Source: Halodurantibacterium flavum
GTDB taxonomy: Bacteria > Pseudomonadota > Alphaproteobacteria > Rhodobacterales > Rhodobacteraceae
Length of the DNA stretch: 64,000 nt
Assembly (NCBI RefSeq): GCF_042681825.1
Contig: NZ_JBHUGH010000010.1
Span: 124,001 to 188,000 of the forward strand
Direction of reading: 5' to 3'
The translations under genes and the position numbers were made by a program. Position 1 is the first letter of the stretch. Each line of letters opens with the position of its first letter. Shown here piece after piece: positions 41,590 to 50,196 of the stretch. The notes below the pieces were generated by a model that was not told the DNA's origin, did not search any database, and saw nothing but the letters and a program-made list of their open reading frames with translations.

Positions 41590-44122
41590 TGACGATGCGC
41601 CCCGGCACGACGATGAGCTTTCTTGGCGGTTTGCCGTCGAGCATCCGCGCCACGGTTTCCTCGGCCAGCGCGAGCGCCTCGATCTCGGCCTGCGGCATGT
41701 CGCGCGGCACCTCGATCTCGGCCCGGCGCTTGCCGTTGATCTGGATCGGCAGGATCACGGTATCGTCGACCAGTAGCGCCGGATCGGCCTTGGGCCAGAG
41801 CGCTTGCGCGACGAGCCCCTCGCCCCCCAGCATCGACCAGATGTCCTCGGCCAGATGCGGAACCATCGGGGCCGAAAGCTGGGCAAGGATGCGCATGGCG
41901 TCGCGGCGCGCGGCAGTGCCGGCTGCCGATTTCTGGATCGTGTTGGTGAGTTCGTAAAGCTTGGCAACGGCCTTGTTGAAGGCAAAGCCCTCGATTCCCT
42001 GCGTTACCTCATGGATGGCCTTGTGGGTGGCCTTTTCCAGCGCCGCGTCCTGATCGTTCGGGGCATCATCGCTTTCCGCGATTTCCGCTGCGATCCGCCA
42101 GACGCGCCCGAGGTGCTTGGCCGCAGCCTCGGCCCCGGCGGATGTCCATTCCACGTCCCGTTCGGGTGGGCTGTCGGACAGCACGAACCAGCGCGCGGTA
42201 TCGGCCCCGAAGGCCTCGATGATGTTGACCGGATCGACGACGTTCTTCTTGGACTTGGACATCTTGGCCGAGGGGATGATCTCCACTGCCTCGCCCGTCG
42301 CCTTTAGCTTGCCGCCCTCCACATCCTCGGGGAGGTGATAGACCGGCCGGCCCGACTCGTCCCGGGTCATGTAGATTTCATGCGTCACCATCCCTTGCGT
42401 GAACAGCGCATTGAACGGCTCGATCGCCTTTTGCGGCAGGTGCCCCGTCCTGGCCATCGCCCGCGCGAAGAAGCGGGAATAGAGCAGGTGCAGGATCGCA
42501 TGTTCCACGCCGCCGATATACTGGTCGACATTCATCCAGTAGTCGGCCTCGGCCGCGTCGGTGGGCGTCGCCGCATGGGGGCTGGTGAAGCGGGCATAAT
42601 ACCAGCTGCTGTCCACGAAGGTGTCCATCGTGTCGGTTTCCCGCCGCGCTGGCGCGCCGCATTTCGGGCAGGCACAGTCGCGCCAGGTCGGGTGGCGGTC
42701 GAGCGGGTTGCCCGGGATGTCAAAGGTCACGTCATCGGGCAGGCGGACGGGCAGGTTCTCCTTCCGCTCGGGCACCACCCCGCAGCTGTCGCAATGCACG
42801 ACCGGGATCGGGCAGCCCCAGTAGCGCTGGCGGGAAATGCCCCAGTCCCGCAGGCGGTAGTTGGTGACGCCGTGTCCCACGCCGTTCGCCTCGCAGAACG
42901 CGATGGCGGCCTCGACCGCAGCCTCGCCGGTCTGAACCTCGTCGCCGGCAAAACCGCGGATATAGCGGACGGGTTCGGACTTCAGCGGCACAAAGGCCTC
43001 ATCCGCGACCGGCGCGCCGCCTTCCGCAGGTTCGAACACGTCGAGCACCGGCAGGCCGTATTTCCGCGCGAAGTCCAGGTCGCGCTGGTCATGGGCGGGG
43101 CAGCCGAAGATCGCGCCGGTGCCGTAATCCATCAGGATGAAGTTCGCGATATAGACCGGCAGTTCCCAGGCGTTGTCGAACGGGTGGCGGACGCGGATGC
43201 CCGTGTCCAGGCCGCGCTTCTCGGCCTTTTCCAGCGCCTCCTCGCTCGTGCCGATCTTGCGGCACTCGGCGACGAAGGCGGCCACGCCCGGATCATGGCG
43301 TTCCAGGTGTTTTGCCAGCGGGTGATCGGGGGAAATGGCCGCAAAGCTCGCCCCCATCAGCGTGTCGGGGCGGGTCGTGTAGACATCCAGCCGCTCAAAT
43401 CCCTCAGGCGCATCCACGGTCGAAAAGGCGAACTGCAACCCGCGCGACTGGCCAATCCAGTTCTTCTGCATCAGGCGGACCTTTTCGGGCCAGTCCTTCA
43501 GCCCGTCCAGCGCATCGAGCAGCTCGGCCGAGTAATCCGAGATGCGGAAGAACCATTGCGTCAGTTCCCGCCGTTCCACCACGGCACCCGACCGCCAGCC
43601 CTTGCCGTCGATCACCTGTTCGTTGGCCAGAACCGTCATGTCCACCGGGTCCCAGTTCACCACGGCGTTCTTGCGATAGACGAGCCCCGCCTCCAGCATG
43701 TCGATGAACATCGCCTGCTGCTGGCCGTAATATTCCGGATCGCAGGTGGCGAATTCGCGGCTCCAGTCGATCGACAGACCCAGGGGCTTCATCTGCGCGC
43801 GCATGTCGGCGATGTTGCCGTAGGTCCAGTCCTTCGGGTGACCGCCCCGTTCCATCGCAGCATTCTCGGCCGGCATCCCGAAGGCGTCCCAGCCCATCGG
43901 GTGCAGCACCGAATAGCCCGCGGCCAGCTTTTGCCGCGCCACGACATCGCCCATCGTGTAGTTGCGCACATGCCCCATATGGATACGCCCCGAAGGGTAG
44001 GGGAACATCTCCAGCACGTAATACTTCGGCTTGGCCGGGTCGCGACGGGCCGCAAAGACCTGCGCGTCATCCCATGCTTTCTGCCACTTCGGTTCAAGGG
44101 TGCGGGGGTCGTAACGCTGCAT
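41576..44122 (-). CDS. leuS: leucyl-tRNA synthetase
   Basis: A full-length 848-aa class I synthetase. HIGH motif is in MFPYPSGRIHMGHVRNY near residue 40, KMSKS is at about 620-624 (SAKMSKSKKNVVDP), and the editing domain lies between (about 220-410, with TTRPDTLMGASF and the conserved editing Asp in the QRDLDFARKY region). A zinc-like CACPKCGAP lies near residue 485. It is the middle gene of the DUF3576-leuS-lptE-holA set. Confidence 0.97.
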   Translation of the reverse strand: MQRYDPRTLEPKWQKAWDDAQVFAARRDPAKPKYYVLEMFPYPSGRIHMGHVRNYTMGDVVARQKLAAGYSVLHPMGWDAFGMPAENAAMERGGHPKDWTYGNIADMRAQMKPLGLSIDWSREFATCDPEYYGQQQAMFIDMLEAGLVYRKNAVVNWDPVDMTVLANEQVIDGKGWRSGAVVERRELTQWFFRISDYSAELLDALDGLKDWPEKVRLMQKNWIGQSRGLQFAFSTVDAPEGFERLDVYTTRPDTLMGASFAAISPDHPLAKHLERHDPGVAAFVAECRKIGTSEEALEKAEKRGLDTGIRVRHPFDNAWELPVYIANFILMDYGTGAIFGCPAHDQRDLDFARKYGLPVLDVFEPAEGGAPVADEAFVPLKSEPVRYIRGFAGDEVQTGEAAVEAAIAFCEANGVGHGVTNYRLRDWGISRQRYWGCPIPVVHCDSCGVVPERKENLPVRLPDDVTFDIPGNPLDRHPTWRDCACPKCGAPARRETDTMDTFVDSSWYYARFTSPHAATPTDAAEADYWMNVDQYIGGVEHAILHLLYSRFFARAMARTGHLPQKAIEPFNALFTQGMVTHEIYMTRDESGRPVYHLPEDVEGGKLKATGEAVEIIPSAKMSKSKKNVVDPVNIIEAFGADTARWFVLSDSPPERDVEWTSAGAEAAAKHLGRVWRIAAEIAESDDAPNDQDAALEKATHKAIHEVTQGIEGFAFNKAVAKLYELTNTIQKSAAGTAARRDAMRILAQLSAPMVPHLAEDIWSMLGGEGLVAQALWPKADPALLVDDTVILPIQINGKRRAEIEVPRDMPQAEIEALALAEETVARMLDGKPPRKLIVVPGRIVNVVV

Positions 44123-44195
44123 GTCGTGGTTCCTGATCGTCAGACGCCGGGCGCGATGGCCCGGCGTCGGTAGTAGCTTTCACTGGCGGCTGGGT

Positions 44196-44699
44196 CTAGA
44201 GCCTGCCGTCCTGAATCCGCAATTGCCGTGCCCGCGTCAGGATCGCATCCTCGACCGCGCGCACCGTTTCCCGGCTGACCGCCCCGCCGCCCTGCGTCTG
44301 CAGCGCGACCTTGAGCGAGCGCGCGTCGAGTGCCGGGTCCTGCACATAGACGGTCGCACGATAGGCACGTCCCCCGCCGGGCGGCACGCCATACCCGGTG
44401 ACGATCACGCCCGAAAACGGATCGACGGACTCGATCGGCAGGAAGTTCAGCACATCGAGTGACGCGTTCCAGATGTAACGGTTCACCCGCAGCGTCGTGT
44501 TCGTGTCGGGGCTGTTGAAAAGGTCGAAAATCCCGGCCTCGCGCGGGGCGCGCGGGTCCGTCACCAGAACGTCCCCGCCCTGAAGCGGGATCGGCGTCGT
44601 GTTCTGGTTTGCGTTGTTCCCGCAGGCTGCCAGCAGCAGCAATGTCCCAACGGCTGCTGCCCGAACTGTCGTGGCCCGCATGATGGTTTCAGCGCTCAT
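44196..44699 (-). CDS. DUF3576 lipoprotein
   Basis: A 167-aa protein with lipobox LLLLAACGN at residues 20-28 and a body matching DUF3576: ILFDLFNSPDTNTTLRVNRY-like segment near residue 55, NASLDVLNFLPIESVDPFSG and VTGYGVPPGGGRAYRATVYV. The family usually lies next to leuS in alphaproteobacteria, and its function is unknown. Likely anchored in the outer membrane. Upstream of leuS in the same operon (73-bp gap). Confidence 0.88.
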   Translation of the reverse strand: MSAETIMRATTVRAAAVGTLLLLAACGNNANQNTTPIPLQGGDVLVTDPRAPREAGIFDLFNSPDTNTTLRVNRYIWNASLDVLNFLPIESVDPFSGVIVTGYGVPPGGGRAYRATVYVQDPALDARSLKVALQTQGGGAVSRETVRAVEDAILTRARQLRIQDGRL

Positions 44700-44760
44700 C
44701 AGTCCCCCGTCCGCTGGCGAAATGCGCTGCCGCCCGCGTTGCGGGTGGCGTCACGGTTGT

Positions 44761-44946
44761 CTAGCCGAGCGGCGGCACCCAAACAAGCGCCTTTTCCCCC
44801 ACCCGTCCGGGCAACGCCGCAGCAAGGGTTTCTGCAGTGACTTCTGCTGCGGCTTGTGCCGGCAGGCGTGGCCCTTCGGCGGGGAAAAGCCGGTGTGACT
44901 TTGCTGCATCATCCGCCATGACTTTCCTGCCCGGTTCAGGGTTCAA
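44761..44946 (-). CDS. doubtful 61-aa reading frame
   Basis: A short frame (MNPEPGRKVMADD to WVPPLG) in the 340-bp gap between the DUF3576 gene and the porin gene. Its third codon positions are poorer in G and C than those of neighbouring genes, no family is recognised, and it overlaps the region where a divergent promoter should be. Kept only as a possibility; the remainder of the gap shows no other gene. Confidence 0.2.
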   Translation of the reverse strand: MNPEPGRKVMADDAAKSHRLFPAEGPRLPAQAAAEVTAETLAAALPGRVGEKALVWVPPLG

Positions 44947-44985
44947 CTTGCTTTGATGGCGCCATGGCGGGAAATAGACGCAGTA

Positions 44986-45011
44986 CCCAATTCGGATTCC
45001 CCTGAGTTGGG
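44986..45011 (+). other. leader hairpin of the porin mRNA
   Basis: CCCAATTC/GAGTTGGG (8 bp, one G-U pair) with a ten-base loop stands 30 bases before the porin start, inside the likely transcript. It may stabilise the mRNA or be a target of a small RNA, as happens with outer-membrane protein genes elsewhere. Confidence 0.45.
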
Positions 45012-45040
45012 CCGCACCCTAAAGACAACGAGGGAAAACG

Positions 45041-46045
45041 ATGAAAAAGATCCTTTTTGCGACGACCGCCCTGGTCATGACCGCTGGCGCCGCCGCTGCA
45101 GAAGTGCGCTTGGCCGGTGACGCACGCATGGGCGTTCTCTATGATGGCGACGACTGGGGCTTCACCAGCCGTGCACGTCTTCAGTTCAACATGTCGGGCG
45201 AAACCGACGGCGGCCTGACCTTTGGCGCATCGTTCCGCGTCAACGACGAAGGTGCGCAGTCCGGCGCGCGTCAGGCTTCGACCGGTACCCGCGGCACCGT
45301 CTTCATCGCTGGCGACTTCGGCCGTCTGGCAATGGGCGCACCGGCTGGCGCTGCCGAAGCAGCTGTCGGTGATCTCTACGAAGTGGGTCTGACCGGCCTG
45401 GCGTTCTACAACGAAGTTGACTACCTGACCGGCGACGGCGCAGGGATCAACGGTGCGTGGAACCCGACCGTTCTCTACTCCTACACCTTCGGTGACTTCA
45501 GCTTCTACGCATCGGCAAGCGACGGCAACAACGCTGGTGGCCGCGTCGAGAACCCGGCAACCGACGAAGGTTCGCAGGACTACTCGGTAGCGGTTGCATG
45601 GGCAAGCGGCGACTTCAAAGTCGGCGTTGCTTATGAATCGTCGGAAGTGACGACGGTGGCCGGCGGCGTCGCAACGACCGCTGACACCCAGGACCAGTGG
45701 GTTCTCGGTGGTGAGGCAACCTTCGGCGACTTCGGCCTGAAGGCGATCTACGTCAACGGCGCACGCAACGTTGCCGGCGGCGTGAACACCTACGACTACG
45801 AAGAGTACGGCCTCTCGGGTTCGGCAACCTTCGATCTGGTCACCGTAACGGCCTTCGCTCGCGAAACCCGTCAGGAGTTCCCCGTGAACACCCTGTCGAA
45901 CCGTTACTACGGTATCGGCGCTCGCTATGACCTCGGCGGCGGCGCATCGCTCGTCGGCGGCATCGGTCACCGTGACGTGGAATACGGTTCGGCTTTGAAC
46001 GCTCCGGACACCTACGGCGACTTCGGCATCGCGTTCCGCTTCTGA
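45041..46045 (+). CDS. outer-membrane porin
   Basis: A 334-aa Gram-negative porin. Signal peptide (KKILFATTALVMTAGAAAA) is followed by alternating beta-strands, a Gly-Asp-rich loop and the family end FGIAFRF with the terminal Phe needed for outer-membrane assembly. It resembles the trimeric Rhodobacter porins, which have 16 strands. Codon choice differs from neighbours: GTT, GCT, GCA, CGT and GGT-type codons are frequent, as in very highly expressed genes. A strong terminator follows, so it is transcribed alone. This is probably a major outer-membrane protein. Confidence 0.92.
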   Translation: MKKILFATTALVMTAGAAAAEVRLAGDARMGVLYDGDDWGFTSRARLQFNMSGETDGGLTFGASFRVNDEGAQSGARQASTGTRGTVFIAGDFGRLAMGAPAGAAEAAVGDLYEVGLTGLAFYNEVDYLTGDGAGINGAWNPTVLYSYTFGDFSFYASASDGNNAGGRVENPATDEGSQDYSVAVAWASGDFKVGVAYESSEVTTVAGGVATTADTQDQWVLGGEATFGDFGLKAIYVNGARNVAGGVNTYDYEEYGLSGSATFDLVTVTAFARETRQEFPVNTLSNRYYGIGARYDLGGGASLVGGIGHRDVEYGSALNAPDTYGDFGIAFRF

Positions 46046-46070
46046 TCCCTGCGGATCATATCGGACAGAG

Positions 46071-46102
46071 AGAGCGGGCCTTGGCCCGCTCTTTTCTTTT
46101 TC
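46071..46102 (+). terminator. strong Rho-independent terminator after the porin gene
   Basis: A perfect 10-bp stem (AGAGCGGGCC at 46071-46080 with GGCCCGCTCT at 46083-46092), a two-base loop and a T-rich tail. Confidence 0.92.
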
Positions 46103-46149
46103 CGGTCCCTGTGGCTTTCTGCGGCCCATCGGATAAATGGGGGCAGGTG

Positions 46150-46797
46150 ATGGCACTGGCGGAAATTCAGGATCGCGTGCGGGCGGCGGAACGGGCGGCG
46201 GGCCGCCCCGAGGGGGCCGTCCGACTGATCGCCGTTTCCAAGATGCAGCCCGACGCGCGGGTCGAGGCCGTACTCGATCAAGGCCATCGCCTGTTCGGTG
46301 AAAACCGCGTGCAAGAGGCCGCCGGCAAATGGCCCGGTTTTCAGTCGCGTTTTCCCGATGCCAGGGTGCACCTGATCGGCCCCTTGCAGACCAACAAGGC
46401 GCGTCAGGCGATGGAGCTCTTTGCCGCTATCCATTCGCTCGACCGGCCCCGGCTCGCGCAGGCGCTTGCGCGGCTCGCGCAGGAACGCGGTCATTGCCCG
46501 GACCTCTTTGTCCAGGTGAACACGGGGCAAGAGCCGCAAAAGGCGGGGATCGCCCCTGCCGATCTCGATGCGTTCGTCCGGGACTGCCGGACGCTCGACC
46601 TGCCGGTGGTCGGGTTGATGTGCATTCCTCCGGTGGCCGATGATCCGCGCCGCCATTTCGCCCTGTTGCGCAGCATGGCGGACTCGAACGGCCTCAGCGG
46701 TCTTTCGATGGGGATGAGCGACGATTTCGAACCAGCCGTTGCAGAGGGCGCGACCCATATCCGCGTCGGCTCGGCCATCTTTGGCGCCCGCAACTAG
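46150..46797 (+). CDS. YggS family pyridoxal phosphate homeostasis protein
   Basis: A 215-aa PLP-binding protein (YggS/PLPBP family) that maintains pyridoxal phosphate balance; it is not an alanine racemase although it has that fold. The cofactor Lys is in LIAVSKMQPD near residue 35, with the nearby motifs HRLFGENRVQEA, HLIGPLQTNKAR and LSMGMSDDFEPAV near the C-terminus, followed by RVGSAIFGAR. The start is the ATG at 46150, after the porin terminator; an earlier frame lies within the terminator. It converges on the L,D-transpeptidase gene with a four-base overlap. Confidence 0.9.
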   Translation: MALAEIQDRVRAAERAAGRPEGAVRLIAVSKMQPDARVEAVLDQGHRLFGENRVQEAAGKWPGFQSRFPDARVHLIGPLQTNKARQAMELFAAIHSLDRPRLAQALARLAQERGHCPDLFVQVNTGQEPQKAGIAPADLDAFVRDCRTLDLPVVGLMCIPPVADDPRRHFALLRSMADSNGLSGLSMGMSDDFEPAVAEGATHIRVGSAIFGARN

Positions 46798-47294
46798 CGC
46801 AGGATCACCCGTGTTCCCCGCTGTACCCGCCCCGCGAGCCACAAGAGGTCGCGGCGTGAAAACGCCACGCAACCCGCCGTTCCCAGGCGCGGGCGACGCC
46901 ATTGATGCAGAAAGATCGCCGAACCCCGCCCCGGTGTGGAATCCGGCCAGTTCCAGTCGGTCAGCAGGACGATATCATACATCGGGTCCGCCCGTCGCAG
47001 CCGTTCGTGGGAAAACGGATGGGGCGCCCGGACGAGGTGGTTATAGGCCGGGTCCGCGACATCATCCGACCACAAATCGCCCGGGCCGATCGCCCGGGCC
47101 CATGGCGGCACCACGCCGGGCGGCAGGCGGTCGGCGCGCCAGAGCATTCCGACGATCCGCATCGTCCCGCGGGGGGTGGCGCCGTCGCCCTCTTGCTTGT
47201 CATCAGTGATGCCACTGCGCCCGATGGAACAGGGCAGGGTCCGCCCATGAAACCGGCAACCCCATTGCGTCACGATCAGGTCGGCCGGTTTCAC
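46794..47294 (-). CDS. L,D-transpeptidase family protein
   Basis: A 166-aa YkuD-type protein. The catalytic Cys is in FLHQWRRPRLGTAGCVAFS near residue 145, together with the conserved His upstream (FLHQ). Such enzymes cross-link peptidoglycan or attach lipoproteins to it. There is no signal peptide or peptidoglycan-binding domain visible: the protein starts MKPADLIVTQWG, so the cellular location is unclear and may need a start outside the predicted frame. It overlaps ribA by four bases. Confidence 0.8.
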   Translation of the reverse strand: MKPADLIVTQWGCRFHGRTLPCSIGRSGITDDKQEGDGATPRGTMRIVGMLWRADRLPPGVVPPWARAIGPGDLWSDDVADPAYNHLVRAPHPFSHERLRRADPMYDIVLLTDWNWPDSTPGRGSAIFLHQWRRPRLGTAGCVAFSRRDLLWLAGRVQRGTRVILR

Positions 47295-48382
47295 AACAGA
47301 TGTCCTGACTTGGCAGCCTTGGTGGCAAGGTACTGGGCATTATGCGCAGTTTCACCCACGCGGAGGGGCACGCGTTCCGTCACCTCCAACCCGTTCGCGG
47401 TCAGCATCCGCATCTTGGCGGGGTTGTTGGTCAGCAGCCGCACCTTGCCGAAGCCCATCCGGCGCAGGATGCCGGCGCCGATGCGAAAGTCCCGTTCGTC
47501 ATCCTCAAAGCCGAGGCGGTGGTTGGCCTCGACCGTATCGAACCCCTGATCCTGCAAGGAATAGGCCCGCATCTTGTTCGCAAGGCCGATCCCGCGCCCC
47601 TCCTGGTTGAGATAAAGCAGAACGCCAGCCCCCAAGGCCCCCATCTGCGCCAGCGCCGCCCGAAGCTGCGGCCCGCAATCGCATTTCAGGCTGCCCAGCA
47701 CATCGCCGGTGAAGCAGGCGGAATGAAGCCGCGCCAGAACGGGCTGATCCCGCGGCGGTTGACCGATCTCGATGGCGTAATGCTCCACCCCGCCGTCATC
47801 GGGACGAAAGATGTGGACACGCCCTGCCTCGGACGCCGCCATCGGAAGGCGCGCGCTCACCACGGGCGTCAGGCGGTGGGCCTCGGCCTCCTGATCGGCG
47901 AGATCTTGCAGCCGCAACAACGTGAGGCCGTTCTCGGTCGCCATCGAAAGGCCCTGCGCCACGCGGAGCATGACCGCCGCCGGCAAGAGTTGCGCCGATT
48001 TCACCAGCCGGATCGCCGCCCGGTCCAGCGCCGCCGAGTCCCCGCGCAGGGAACTGAAGGGCCCCAGCAGTGGACGTGCCAGATCATTGGCCGGGTCGGC
48101 GACATCACGTATCCAGCCGAGCGAGGCGTCCTGCGGGATCAGGATGCGCGCGACATCGCCATCATAGGCGCGCGCCTTCAGCGTCGCCGCGCGGTGGGAG
48201 GTGATGGCCAGGGTCGCCCTCCCGCCCATGACGCGAAGCTGCGCCAGACGCTCCCGGCTCAGCGCTTCGGCCGCTATGGCAAGCGCCGACTGCCCCTCTC
48301 CGGTCAGCACAACGGGCACACCCATGCGCAAATCGGCGCGGGCACGGTTGAGTTGTTCGGCAGGGCTGAGATGAAGCGTCAT
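47291..48382 (-). CDS. ribA: GTP cyclohydrolase II with degenerate N-terminal RibB-like domain
   Basis: A 363-aa protein. The C-terminal half (about residues 190-363) is a complete GTP cyclohydrolase II: zinc cysteines in HSACFTGDVLGSLKCDCGP, then LLYLNQEGRGIGLANKMRAY and LLTNNPAKM; it makes the first riboflavin intermediate from GTP. The first 180 residues have the layout of dihydroxybutanone phosphate synthase (RibB) but its acidic active-site motif REnEGD is replaced by VLTGEGQSALAIAAE, so that half is probably inactive. Upstream is the divergent regulator gene. Confidence 0.88.
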   Translation of the reverse strand: MTLHLSPAEQLNRARADLRMGVPVVLTGEGQSALAIAAEALSRERLAQLRVMGGRATLAITSHRAATLKARAYDGDVARILIPQDASLGWIRDVADPANDLARPLLGPFSSLRGDSAALDRAAIRLVKSAQLLPAAVMLRVAQGLSMATENGLTLLRLQDLADQEAEAHRLTPVVSARLPMAASEAGRVHIFRPDDGGVEHYAIEIGQPPRDQPVLARLHSACFTGDVLGSLKCDCGPQLRAALAQMGALGAGVLLYLNQEGRGIGLANKMRAYSLQDQGFDTVEANHRLGFEDDERDFRIGAGILRRMGFGKVRLLTNNPAKMRMLTANGLEVTERVPLRVGETAHNAQYLATKAAKSGHLL

Positions 48383-48549
48383 CGTCGTGGTTCCGGACCT
48401 GGTTGTCTTTCAGATAGCCTTTGCCGCAACGAATTGAAACATATGGCGCCCGGCGGACACGTCCACGTGAGGAATATGTCGTTTGCTTGCCGGAAGCGCC
48501 ATGGAACCGCATCTCAGGCTCAAGAATTATTGAAATAGGAGGGGACTTG

Positions 48550-49236
48550 ATGGCCAACCTCAAGAAAATTCTGCTGGTCGATGACGAAGACGACCTGCGC
48601 GAGGCGCTCAGCGAACAACTCGTGATGACCGAGGATTTCGACGTGTTCGAGGCCGGGACCGGGGCCGAGGCGATGGAGAAGGTAAAGGCGGCGCATTTCG
48701 ACCTTGCCATCCTTGATGTAGGGCTACCCGATACGGACGGGCGCGAACTGTGTCGCCGGATGCGGAAACAGGGCGTCAAATGCCCCATCGTGATGTTGAC
48801 CGGGCATGACAGCGACAGCGACACGATCCTGGGCCTTGATGCGGGCGCGAATGACTATGTGACCAAGCCGTTCAAGTTTCCCGTTCTTCTGGCGCGGATC
48901 CGGGCGCAACTGCGAACCCATGAGCAATCAGAGGATGCTGTATTCCAGCTTGGCCCTTACACCTTCAAGCCGGCCATGAAGATACTCATCGATGAGAAGG
49001 ACCGGAAGATTCGTCTGACGGAGAAGGAAACCAACATCCTCAAGTTTCTGTATCGCGCATCCGATGGTGTGGTGCCGCGCGACGTACTGTTGCATGAGGT
49101 GTGGGGCTACAACGCCGGCGTGACCACCCATACGCTGGAAACCCACATCTACCGCCTGCGGCAAAAGATCGAGCCCGATCCGTCCAACGCGCGCCTTCTT
49201 GTAACCGAGAGCGGAGGCTACCGGCTCGTCTCCTGA
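48550..49236 (+). CDS. OmpR-family response regulator, CenR-like
   Basis: A 228-aa regulator. The receiver domain has the acidic pair and phosphorylatable Asp in ILLVDDEDDLREAL and AILDVGLPDTDGRELC, with the conserved Thr and Lys in VMLTGHDSDSD and DYVTKPFKFPV. The C-terminal winged helix runs KIRLTEKETNILKFLYRA to ESGGYRL. Sequence and context resemble CenR, an essential envelope regulator of Rhodobacter and Caulobacter; I cannot prove that identity by eye, and no kinase is adjacent. The ATG at 48550 follows a GGAGGGG ribosome binding site, which fixes the start. Confidence 0.85.
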   Translation: MANLKKILLVDDEDDLREALSEQLVMTEDFDVFEAGTGAEAMEKVKAAHFDLAILDVGLPDTDGRELCRRMRKQGVKCPIVMLTGHDSDSDTILGLDAGANDYVTKPFKFPVLLARIRAQLRTHEQSEDAVFQLGPYTFKPAMKILIDEKDRKIRLTEKETNILKFLYRASDGVVPRDVLLHEVWGYNAGVTTHTLETHIYRLRQKIEPDPSNARLLVTESGGYRLVS

Positions 49237-49287
49237 GCCGGAGGAGAGAGCCGAGCGGGTTTGCACATTCGCTCCGGACAGATAAAA

Positions 49288-49315
49288 GGGGGCGGCAGAA
49301 ACCGGAGCCGCCCCC
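49288..49315 (+). other. 9-bp hairpin abutting the xthA start codon
   Basis: GGGGGCGGC (49288-49296) pairs with GCCGCCCCC (49307-49315) around a ten-base loop. The stem ends at the base before the xthA ATG, and the likely ribosome binding site (GGAG) is at the loop-stem border. It may act as a terminator for the regulator gene on the other side of its loop, or reduce xthA translation. Confidence 0.5.
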
Positions 49316-50104
49316 ATGCCCTTTACCGTCGCCACATGGAACATCAACTCGGTCCGCTTGCGAGCGAGTCTGGTGGAACGTCTTTTGCGAGAGGAAGCGC
49401 CTGACGTTCTCTGCCTGCAGGAATGCAAGTGCCCGATCGAAAAGCTGCCCTTGGAGATTTTTCACGCGCTCGGCTATCTGCACGTCGTGGCGCGAGGGCA
49501 GAAGGGGTATAATGGCGTCGCGATCCTGTCCCGTTTGCCCATTCAGGATGTGGGGGAACAGGATTTTGCGACCTTGGGTCATGCGCGCCATGTCGCGGCG
49601 CGACTGGAAAACGGGGTGACGATTCACAACTTTTACGTCCCGGCGGGGGGCGACATTCCGGACCGGGAACTTAACGTCAAGTTCGGGCAAAAGCTCGACT
49701 ATCTGACGGGTATGCGCGACTGGTTCCACGCCGAGCGGCCGGAAAAGGCGATCCTGGTTGGCGATCTGAATATTGCGCCGCGCGAAGATGACGTCTGGAG
49801 CCACAAGCAACTCCTCAAGATCGTGAGCCATACGCCGGTCGAGGTGGAACATCTCGCCGATGTTCAGGACTCGGGGAACTGGGTCGACATTACCCGGCAG
49901 GATATCCCATCGGGGCAGCTTTACAGCTGGTGGTCCTATCGCGCCGCCGATTGGGATGCCGCCGACAAGGGGCGGCGGCTGGACCACATCTGGGCCACAC
50001 AGGATATCGCGAATGCGGGCCATTCAAGCCGCATCCTGCGCCCGGTCCGCGGCTGGGATCAGCCCTCGGACCATGCCCCGGTTTTCGCGAGTTTCGATCT
50101 CTGA
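49316..50104 (+). CDS. xthA: exodeoxyribonuclease III
   Basis: A 262-aa AP endonuclease/exonuclease for base excision repair. Motifs: ATWNINSVRLR near residue 5, LCLQECKCPIEKLP, GDLNIAPREDDVWSH near residue 145, and the C-terminal DQPSDHAPVFASF with the catalytic Asp-His pair. Translation starts immediately after a stable hairpin. Confidence 0.95.
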   Translation: MPFTVATWNINSVRLRASLVERLLREEAPDVLCLQECKCPIEKLPLEIFHALGYLHVVARGQKGYNGVAILSRLPIQDVGEQDFATLGHARHVAARLENGVTIHNFYVPAGGDIPDRELNVKFGQKLDYLTGMRDWFHAERPEKAILVGDLNIAPREDDVWSHKQLLKIVSHTPVEVEHLADVQDSGNWVDITRQDIPSGQLYSWWSYRAADWDAADKGRRLDHIWATQDIANAGHSSRILRPVRGWDQPSDHAPVFASFDL

Positions 50105-50196
50105 GCCCATTTTTCCGGCTCGCGTTCACCGCCGGTTAAGTGCGCGGTGCGCATTCTGGTCCGGCCCTGTGTTCAGGGGCGGGCGAGGATGGCGGA

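Noticed and set aside
42335..44173. A 612-codon open frame antisense to leuS
   Set aside because: Same reason: the leuS frame is complete and conserved, and the antisense product looks like a random His/Arg-rich sequence.
44761..44946. 61-aa frame before the porin gene as a real gene
   Set aside because: Its codon third positions differ from neighbouring genes and it covers the likely promoter region; listed only at low confidence.
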